Assembly (NCBI GenBank): GCA_023421135.1
Contig: JAEZUG010000081.1
Location: 1 to 7,948, forward strand
Length of the DNA stretch: 7,948 bases
Direction: 5' to 3'
Origin: Candidatus Cloacimonadota bacterium
GTDB taxonomy: Bacteria > Cloacimonadota > Cloacimonadia > Cloacimonadales > Cloacimonadaceae
A program made the translations under genes and the position numbers. Every line of letters starts with the position of its first letter. Position 1 is the first letter of the stretch. Positions 1 to 4,909 of the stretch are shown piece by piece. The notes beneath the pieces were generated by a model. That model made no database searches. It was not told where the DNA came from and saw only the letters and a program-made list of their open reading frames with translations.

Positions 1-39
1 TTCAACCATTTGTACAACAATAGTATGACAAGTTTATGG

Positions 40-59
40 ATTCCTGCCTTCGCAGGAAT
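40..59. repeat. Short hairpin repeat (8-bp stem, 4-nt loop)
   Basis: ATTCCTGC at 40-47 is perfectly complementary to GCAGGAAT at 52-59 around a CTTC loop, and GACGG follows. No T-run follows on either strand, so it is a poor intrinsic terminator. Similar ATTCC(T/C)GC..GC(A/G)GGAATGACGG palindromes are interspersed repeats in many bacterial genomes, so a dispersed repeat unit is the likelier reading. The pairing is read directly; the family assignment is from memory. Confidence 0.6.
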
Positions 60-140
60 GACGGTACGCTGAGCAGGGAGATAAAACCTAATGCGCGTCA
101 TGTATTACGGCATGTGCAACGGTCTTACTAAAGGTATCTA

Positions 141-219
141 ACAAGGATTTCAGGATTACAGGAATAGAACGAAAGATATCTGCGTGAATCATAATCGTCC
201 GCGTCATCTGCGTTCTATT
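141..219. repeat. 79-bp direct repeat, copy 1
   Basis: This segment matches 304-382 over 79 positions without gaps and with four substitutions, three of them in the first 24 bases. The conserved core runs from GAACGAAAGATATCTGCGTG to CATCTGCGTTCTATT. It is internally built of degenerate ~10-bp units (AGGATT, ATCTGCGT, TCCGCGTC). There is no ORF, no terminal inverted repeats and no transposase, so it is probably a dispersed non-coding repeat rather than an insertion sequence. Confidence 0.85.
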
Positions 220-266
220 ATTTCATGTGAATCACGTCGATCAGGTCTTCAGAGTTCTATCCTGCT

Positions 267-283
267 GATCCAGTCGATCCAGT
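267..283. repeat. 9-bp tandem duplication (GATCCAGT)
   Basis: GATCCAGT occurs at 267-274 and again at 276-283, separated by one base, and a related CGATCAGGT lies just upstream near 238-246. The duplication sits in the spacer between the two 79-bp repeats and runs directly into a third copy of the repeat's last 14 bases (ATCTGCGTTCTATT, 285-298). The spacer itself therefore looks built from shuffled repeat pieces. Confidence 0.6.
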
Positions 284-303
284 TATCTGCGTTCTATTCT
301 TTC

Positions 304-382
304 ACAAGGATTTCTGGATTAGAGGATTAGAACGAAAGATATCTGCGTGAATCATAATCATCCGCGTCATCTGCGTTCTATT
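304..382. repeat. 79-bp direct repeat, copy 2
   Basis: This is the second copy of the unit at 141-219, offset by 163 bp, same length, 75 of 79 bases identical. The last 14 bases also occur separately at 285-298, just before this copy begins, so the full local array is copy, fragment, copy. Copy spacing and length do not fit a CRISPR array, because there are only two copies and the repeat is far too long. Confidence 0.85.
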
Positions 383-399
383 CCCCTCTCGTCACTCTC

Positions 400-421
400 A
401 AAAAGCGACAAGATGTCGCTT
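400..421 (-). terminator. Candidate intrinsic terminator of the pilin-like gene
   Basis: AAGCGACA (403-410) and TGTCGCTT (414-421) form a perfect 8-bp stem with a 3-nt loop. Read on the minus strand, the stem is followed by a run of five T's (plus-strand A's at 404-400, partly overlapping the stem). It begins about 24 nt after the stop codon of the minus-strand gene at 445-966, which fits that gene's transcription end. The T-run is short, so efficiency is uncertain. Confidence 0.55.
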
Positions 422-430
422 CCACTCTGA

Positions 431-448
431 TCACTGTTCACTATTCAC
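431..448. repeat. Heptamer tandem repeat overlapping a stop codon
   Basis: TCACTGT (431-437), TCACTAT (438-444) and a partial TCAC (445-448) form a 7-bp periodic array. The stop codon of the minus-strand gene (TGA, plus-strand TCA at 445-447) lies in the last partial unit. The array is short but regular. Confidence 0.5.
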
Positions 449-966
449 GGATTAGGGAATATCGTGCTCCAATCCGGCTCCACCTGGTCGTCAATTGCAT
501 AGCCATGGTACTGATTGCTATCGCCTATGAACCAGATTTTGGTACCTTCGTCCAGCTTATTGGCAGCCTTGGCACTAGCCATGATCATGCGGTAAGGGCT
601 CACGTTCACTGCATCATTGGTATTCATATCCTGGAGCTTACCCACCATCTCAGTGGTGTAGATCTCGGTGGATTTCCAAGCTATGGCAAATTGCCACTTG
701 TCACGGATTTTGGGGCTGATCTTGGCAGCATCCAGCGCAGCATCCAAGGTGATCCCGCTGATTGAGCCATTGGACTTCCACATATTATCAACGCCAAGAC
801 GCAAATCTTCCAAAGCTTTCCTGCCCTCGGCAGCACTTTTCTGACGCAGCATGTTGTTGTAACGGGGAATCAGGATCAGGGCAGCAATAGCCAAAACTAC
901 TATGATCACCACTGCAAGACGTAATTTGGTTTTGGTGGACATGGGTTTTTTCTCTTTTTCTGTCAC
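445..966 (-). CDS. Membrane-anchored pilin-stalk-like protein lacking the prepilin cleavage site
   Basis: This 173-residue protein has a Lys-rich cytoplasmic N-terminus (1-16), one hydrophobic segment (about 17-33) and a soluble domain. The segment ends in IPRYNN and continues as a polar helix to about residue 65 with WKSNGS, closely following a type IV pilin stalk (IPxYxx..AxxxxALxxLxxAVxxxxxxNG). Aligning that proline (P34) with pilin Pro22 puts K12 at the Gly(-1) site and L17 at Glu5, so the prepilin peptidase motif is absent. Residues 70-173 match nothing I recognise. The GTG start at 966 is preferred over ATG at 942 because AAGGAG sits 6 nt upstream of it. The gene is divergent from the operon at 1166 and followed by a hairpin terminator candidate. 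A pilin-derived inner-membrane protein with an uncleaved anchor is most likely; function is unknown. Confidence 0.75.
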   Translation of the reverse strand: MTEKEKKPMSTKTKLRLAVVIIVVLAIAALILIPRYNNMLRQKSAAEGRKALEDLRLGVDNMWKSNGSISGITLDAALDAAKISPKIRDKWQFAIAWKSTEIYTTEMVGKLQDMNTNDAVNVSPYRMIMASAKAANKLDEGTKIWFIGDSNQYHGYAIDDQVEPDWSTIFPNP

Positions 967-972
967 GTTGAA

Positions 973-978
973 CTCCTT
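973..978 (-). promoter_or_regulatory. Shine-Dalgarno site that fixes a GTG start
   Basis: On the minus strand AAGGAG (plus-strand CTCCTT) lies 6 nt before the GTG at 966-964. The alternative ATG at 942-940 is preceded only by an A-rich stretch with no comparable purine core. This supports the non-ATG start and adds eight residues (MTEKEKKP) to the shorter alternative. Confidence 0.75.
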
Positions 979-991
979 AGGAACTAGCTTT

Positions 992-1021
992 TGCTCAGTT
1001 TGTGAGCAGGCACAAGCTTGT
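992..1021. promoter_or_regulatory. Inverted repeat and palindrome in a divergent promoter region (possible operator)
   Basis: TGCTCA (992-997) and TGAGCA (1003-1008) are perfect 6-bp arms around GTTTG, and ACAAGCTTGT (1012-1021) is a perfect 10-bp palindrome only 3 bp away. Both overlap the candidate minus-strand promoter (997-1024). A regulator site or an RNA hairpin near the 5' end of the minus-strand transcript are both possible. The symmetry is read directly; the regulatory role is inferred. Confidence 0.35.
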
Positions 1022-1024
1022 CAA
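997..1024 (-). promoter_or_regulatory. Candidate sigma-70-type promoter for the pilin-like gene
   Basis: On the minus strand a perfect TTGACA (-35, plus 1019-1024) is followed after 16 bp by CAAACT (-10, plus 997-1002), which has three of six consensus matches. It would start transcription around 990 and give a leader of about 25 nt holding the ribosome binding site. The -10 is weak. Confidence 0.3.
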
Positions 1025-1069
1025 TTGATTCTTTGCTTTCCCTGAATCTGGAACTGGCAAAACTTTCAT

Positions 1070-1097
1070 TTGACAGCAGCAGCAAGAGCAGGATACT
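1070..1097 (+). promoter_or_regulatory. Candidate sigma-70-type promoter for the 1166-6900 gene group
   Basis: A perfect TTGACA at 1070-1075 is followed after 16 bp by GATACT at 1092-1097, matching TATAAT at four of six positions. Predicted transcription start is near 1104, leaving a leader of roughly 60 nt before the ATG at 1166. It is the best plus-strand promoter I can see before the first gene of the group. Confidence 0.4.
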
Positions 1098-1165
1098 GGA
1101 ACAATGTTTAGAGAAGAGAATTCTTGGCTGAAGTACCGCACAATAAATGAATCGAGGTCTTCCAG

Positions 1166-2098
1166 ATGCTGATTTATCCAGTGTTCCTGCCTCAAGCAGC
1201 TTGCCCGGGTACTTGTATCTATTGTGATCAAGTCGCCATCACAGGCGTCCCTGCCCTACCCGATCCGCAAGTTCTGCGCAGTGAACTGGAAGCCTTCATC
1301 AACCGCAATAGAGGCATAGAAAAGCAGATAGCCTTCTTCGGGGGAAGTTTTACCGCCATCCCCGAGGAAGACCGCAACGAGCTTATTGATCCAATCCTGG
1401 CTCTGCTGGATGGAGCTACATCCCTGCGTATATCCACCCATCCGCTCTATATTGATGCACAAGTCCTGACCTGGTGCCAGCAGCACCAGATCCGCACCAT
1501 AGAGCTGGGTATCCAGGATTTTGCAGATACTGTCCTCCAAACGAGCCTGCGTGGATACAGTTCGAGTGAAGCCATACAGGCTTGCCGGCTGGTGAAGGAC
1601 TCTGGCTTTGAGCTTGGAGTGCAGCTGATGCCGGGGCTTCCGGGCTGGACTTCTTCCAGCCTGGAACTGAACCACTCTATACTCAGAGAAATAAAGCCCC
1701 AGTTCCTGCGGATCTATCCCCTGATTGTGCTGGAAGGCACTCCCCTGGCTACCCTCTGGAGATCGGGAGATTACCGCGCTCTGAGCCTGGAGGAAGCAAT
1801 TAACCAATCCTTGGACTATATGGACTTGTGTGAAGCCCACGGGATCAAGCTCATCAAGCTTGGTCTGCCTTCAAACCTCGATCCCACCCGGGTTCTGGCA
1901 GGTCCCTGGCATCCAGCCTTTGGAGAGTTTGTGAAAGCCGAAGCTCTGGTGCGCAAGATCATGCTTGATTATCAGCCTGATCAACCTATCTTATTAGATA
2001 AGCGTCAAAGTTCCCTGCTACTTGGGCATCAGCGACGATACTACAGAATACTTGAAGACAGGCTTAAAACTTGCAATATAGTCCTGAATATACGATGA
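1166..2098 (+). CDS. Elp3-like (COG1243-type) radical SAM protein without acetyltransferase domain
   Basis: The 310-residue protein carries a radical SAM cluster motif CPGTCIYC (Cys13, Cys17, Cys20; CX3CX2C), which would bind a [4Fe-4S] cluster and cleave S-adenosylmethionine. Further Elp3-type landmarks follow in order: FFGGSFTAI (57-65), STHP (90-93), ELGIQD (113-118), LRGYSSSEAI near 128, LMPGLPG (154-160) and a RIYPLIVLEGTPLATLW block (183-198). WHPAFGEFV lies near residues 248-256. Full Elp3 continues into a GNAT acetyltransferase domain that is absent here, so tRNA-modifying acetyl transfer should not be assumed. The short CX3CX2C spacing is that of the bacterial stand-alone subgroup, whose substrate I do not know. 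GAGG lies 8 nt before the ATG. The next gene starts 40 bp downstream. The oxygen-sensitive cluster fits an anaerobe. Family is confident, substrate is not. Confidence 0.88.
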   Translation: MLIYPVFLPQAACPGTCIYCDQVAITGVPALPDPQVLRSELEAFINRNRGIEKQIAFFGGSFTAIPEEDRNELIDPILALLDGATSLRISTHPLYIDAQVLTWCQQHQIRTIELGIQDFADTVLQTSLRGYSSSEAIQACRLVKDSGFELGVQLMPGLPGWTSSSLELNHSILREIKPQFLRIYPLIVLEGTPLATLWRSGDYRALSLEEAINQSLDYMDLCEAHGIKLIKLGLPSNLDPTRVLAGPWHPAFGEFVKAEALVRKIMLDYQPDQPILLDKRQSSLLLGHQRRYYRILEDRLKTCNIVLNIR

Positions 2099-2138
2099 AA
2101 GCCCCTTTTTTTAATAATAACGGATCAAAGGAAAGAAG

Positions 2139-3659
2139 ATGAATAAGTACTTTATCTGGTTTGCAGCTTTCGTCCTGCTACTAGCAGGATGTCACATCGA
2201 GAAGCCCTCGCTGCCCTCTTGGGAAGTGGAGCTGAATGTTCCGCTGATCAACGAGCAGTATCTGCTCTCTGATCTGGTGGATAGCGAGTTTATCACCATC
2301 GGTGAAGACAACGTGCTCTACCTGGAGAACTCCGGTGAACTCAGCACTCCCGCCTTTGGAGAGCTCAGTTTTCACATACCCCTGAACACTCCGGCTATTC
2401 CATTAGTGACCGGGCTTCCCAATTCCGGTTCCATGCCCGCACAAGATCCTGAGACAGGCTTCAGAATGGCCTATGCCAGAATCTCGGATGGAGAGATTCA
2501 GGCCAGGTTCACAGATGTTTCTACTCAGGTGCAAGCTCTGAGAGTTGTGTTTGATGGCCTTTACAATGCAGACGACACTCCCTTTGCCATTAGCTACACC
2601 AGCGAAGAAGGGTGGCAAACCGAAAGCTTGGCCGGGGCGCACTTTGGCGTTTTGAATTCCTCTGTGCTTATGGACGAGATTGGCTTCACTGTCGAGATCC
2701 AGAGCAATCTCCCCGAAGGAGTTGTGGCTGGCAACCTGGAGCTGAAGATACCCGGTGCTCTGAGTCTGGATTATTTCCAGGGGCATCTGGATAACTATGT
2801 GCTGGATTCCCAGGGCTCGGTCGAATCCATCGATATCACTTATCCTCATGGTGTGGACGAAGCTATAGATCTGCAAACCGCCAGCCTGGTGATCAACGTT
2901 TCCAATCACATTGGCTTCCCCAGTGAATTCAGCGGTGAGATTTATGCTCTAAACAACAACACCGGCCAGACCAGGCAAATCCCCATCAAGGATGACAATA
3001 ACAACAACTTCATGATTCCAGCCGCCTCAGGAGGACTTCCTGCAACCTACGAAATGGTTATCACTACAGGCATCATAGAGCTTCTGGAGATAATGCCTCA
3101 TCACATTGAGATCAGAGGCAGCAGCTTCGGATTTGGGCTCTCAGATCCAAATGCCATCGGCACTGTGCAATCGACCGATAATATCGAAGCCGCCTACAAC
3201 GTATCGGCTCCCTTCACCTTCCGGTTGAACGACAATGAGATTCGCCTGCATGATCCTTTGGAGATCGAGATCAGTGAAGAAAACATCGAACGAATCGAAC
3301 AATACGGGATTTCAGGAGGCTTGCGCATGCAAGTGCTCAACAAACTTCCCATCGGTGCCGAAGCTTCTATCTTTGTAGGCACCAGTGACTCTCTGGATAC
3401 CAGTGACCCCAGCACCTATTCCCTGCGCAGGGAAGTAACGGTCACTTCCTTCCAGGAGAACAGCGGTTTCCAGACGATCGATGAACTGCTGATCAGTCCG
3501 GAAGAGCTGGATATCTTCACCAACCCCAAAATCTATGTACAAATGAGCTTTAGATTCAATACCAACGGTGATTTTGTGACCATCACGGCTTCACCTGCGG
3601 ATTACATCCAAGTGCGGGGAATGCTCTCCGCTAAGTTAAAGCTGGATCTGGAGGACTGA
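2139..3659 (+). CDS. Large outer-membrane-type lipoprotein of unknown function
   Basis: The 506-residue product begins with a signal peptide ending in the lipobox LLAGC, so Cys18 should be lipidated and the N-terminus anchored in a membrane, probably the outer one. After a short linker comes SWEVELNVPLIN (27-38), a start I associate with uncharacterised lipoproteins of FCB-group bacteria. The rest is rich in alternating hydrophobic/polar beta-strand patterns with few helices. Three segments share an N-x-LP/FP-type beta core (about 181-203, 249-270 and 394-415), suggesting repeated beta-sandwich modules. No catalytic motif is visible. AAAGGA sits 6 nt before the ATG. The following gene begins 2 nt after the stop and its Shine-Dalgarno lies inside this gene's last codons, so the pair is likely co-translated. 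I do not recognise a named family, and any partnership with the barrel encoded next is inference from position. Confidence 0.8.
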   Translation: MNKYFIWFAAFVLLLAGCHIEKPSLPSWEVELNVPLINEQYLLSDLVDSEFITIGEDNVLYLENSGELSTPAFGELSFHIPLNTPAIPLVTGLPNSGSMPAQDPETGFRMAYARISDGEIQARFTDVSTQVQALRVVFDGLYNADDTPFAISYTSEEGWQTESLAGAHFGVLNSSVLMDEIGFTVEIQSNLPEGVVAGNLELKIPGALSLDYFQGHLDNYVLDSQGSVESIDITYPHGVDEAIDLQTASLVINVSNHIGFPSEFSGEIYALNNNTGQTRQIPIKDDNNNNFMIPAASGGLPATYEMVITTGIIELLEIMPHHIEIRGSSFGFGLSDPNAIGTVQSTDNIEAAYNVSAPFTFRLNDNEIRLHDPLEIEISEENIERIEQYGISGGLRMQVLNKLPIGAEASIFVGTSDSLDTSDPSTYSLRREVTVTSFQENSGFQTIDELLISPEELDIFTNPKIYVQMSFRFNTNGDFVTITASPADYIQVRGMLSAKLKLDLED

Positions 3660-3661
3660 TC

Positions 3662-4909
3662 ATGAAGCAAAGATATCTCTTCCTCCTTTTCCTCTTGCTG
3701 CTCGCATCCGGACTGAATGCTCTGGGAGTTGGGAAAGCACTGCTCTTCTCGGATAGTTTCATGCTCCGTGCCCGCGGCAGCGAAGCACTCTATTACAACC
3801 CTGCCCTGATCAACGAAGGTTACACAGACGTCTATCTCCCGGGTGTAAACCTTGGGTTCTATGTTAGCAACAACTCTCTGGATCTGGATACCTATAACTT
3901 CGTTATGGCGCGGGACTCTCTGACAACTCTGGATAAAGAATACATCCTCTCCCGGATGGAGAAGAGCCTTTCAGCATCCATGGAAGCACACTTCAGCCTC
4001 TTTGGGCTCACAGTAGGGAATGTCGGTCTGGCGTCCTCGGCTCATCTTTATGGCACCAGCTCCATCTCCCGGCAATATCTGGAGCTCGTGCTTTATGGCA
4101 ATCAGGATTCCCTCTATGTCTTTACCAAAGAGGATAACAATCTCTCCGCGCTCAGCTTTATAGACCTGACCTTTGGCATGGGAGACTTCCGCGTACCGCT
4201 CCCCGAAGGCTGGGATCCAAACTTGAAAGTCGGCTTTTCCACCAGTCTGCTGGTGGGTTTGGAAGACCTCTATACTAGTAAGTTCGATGGCCGCTTTGCC
4301 TCCGGCTTCGATGGCCTCTCTCTGCATCAAGATGTAGAGATGCACACAGGTGTTCTGGGAATGGGCTTCAAAGGAATGGTGGGCGCTGTGGCTGAACCGA
4401 TCCCAAACCTGAAGCTTGGCTTTACTGTGGATAACATCCTGGGAGGAATCCGCTGGGGTCTGGATACCAAAGGCATCCGCTATACTCTGGAAGCAGATAG
4501 CGTTTACGTGGCGCAGTTGGAAGAAGATTTCTTCACCGAGGAAGACGAGACCTTTGATATCAGTGCCTATACCACGGAGCTCCCGGTTGAGTTCCGCCTG
4601 GCAGGCATGTATCAGCTTGGCCATTCCTCTCTCTCTGCAGATTGGGTGCTCCCTTCAGGTGCTTCTGCCATGAATTTTGCCAGCGGAACCCTTTCTTTGG
4701 GCGCTGAGATCAATCCTCTGAAGTACTTCCCGATCCACATGGGCATGAGCTTCGGAAATTCCAAGGTTCCTCCCCGGTTCTCTCTGGGTGCCGGTGTTAT
4801 CACCAGCTTTGGAGATATAGGCATTGGTTTCCAAAGTTTTGACAGCCTTATACCAGGACCCAGCTCCAAAGGAATCTCTCTGGGAACCTACTTTAACTTC
4901 ACGATCTGA
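3662..4909 (+). CDS. Outer-membrane beta-barrel protein (FadL/PorV/DUF5723-like)
   Basis: This 415-residue protein has a classic signal peptide (about 1-20, a Leu/Phe-rich core ending LNA) and a mature part made of short amphipathic strands and Gly-rich turns. Residues 36-47 read ARGSEALYYNPA, the type of 'A.G..A.yyNPA' signature near the N-terminus of FadL-like, PorV-like and related barrels. It ends in an aromatic-containing strand (GTYFNFTI), typical of barrel-insertion signals though not ending in Phe itself. An acidic stretch (FFTEEDETFD, roughly 281-290) probably forms a loop. GGAGG (3650-3654) lies 7 nt before the ATG, within the upstream lipoprotein gene. The stop overlaps the next start by one base (TGATG). 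It may be a transporter, a surface-assembly factor or a structural barrel; PorV in type IX secretion is one precedent, but I cannot distinguish these. Confidence 0.75.
   Translation: MKQRYLFLLFLLLLASGLNALGVGKALLFSDSFMLRARGSEALYYNPALINEGYTDVYLPGVNLGFYVSNNSLDLDTYNFVMARDSLTTLDKEYILSRMEKSLSASMEAHFSLFGLTVGNVGLASSAHLYGTSSISRQYLELVLYGNQDSLYVFTKEDNNLSALSFIDLTFGMGDFRVPLPEGWDPNLKVGFSTSLLVGLEDLYTSKFDGRFASGFDGLSLHQDVEMHTGVLGMGFKGMVGAVAEPIPNLKLGFTVDNILGGIRWGLDTKGIRYTLEADSVYVAQLEEDFFTEEDETFDISAYTTELPVEFRLAGMYQLGHSSLSADWVLPSGASAMNFASGTLSLGAEINPLKYFPIHMGMSFGNSKVPPRFSLGAGVITSFGDIGIGFQSFDSLIPGPSSKGISLGTYFNFTI

Larger units (their letters stand above)
1..444. other. Gene-free, repeat-rich intergenic region
   Basis: I see no open reading frame with a start, ribosome binding site and protein-like composition here. 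The stretch is a patchwork of repeats: a short hairpin near the left end, two 79-bp direct repeats, a fragment of the same repeat between them, a 9-bp tandem duplication and a heptamer array at the right edge. The one likely functional element is a terminator candidate for the minus-strand gene ending at 445. The left boundary may be downstream or upstream sequence of a gene outside the window. Confidence 0.7.

Noticed and set aside
40..59. Hairpin as a terminator for a gene left of the window
   Set aside because: The stem is followed by GACGG on one side and CCATAAAC on the other, with no T-run in either direction.
141..382. Possible CRISPR array
   Set aside because: Only two full repeats of 79 bp, too long for CRISPR repeats, with a spacer that itself contains repeat fragments; no cas genes nearby.
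505..765. Plus-strand frame of 86 codons inside the pilin-like gene
   Set aside because: The opposite strand has a strong ribosome binding site, membrane helix and pilin-like pattern; this frame has none.
995..1231. Small minus-strand frame with a Cys cluster (SCSCCCCQ)
   Set aside because: The Cys run is the antisense of a CAG/AGC-rich stretch. It overlaps the start of the radical SAM gene and the divergent promoter region.
1256..1840. Minus-strand open frame (194 codons) antisense to the radical SAM gene
   Set aside because: The plus strand carries conserved radical SAM motifs across the same bases; the antisense product has no recognisable feature.
3971..4624. Minus-strand open frame (217 codons) antisense to the barrel gene
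   Set aside because: Lies entirely within a gene with signal peptide and barrel pattern; no membrane or domain signal of its own.
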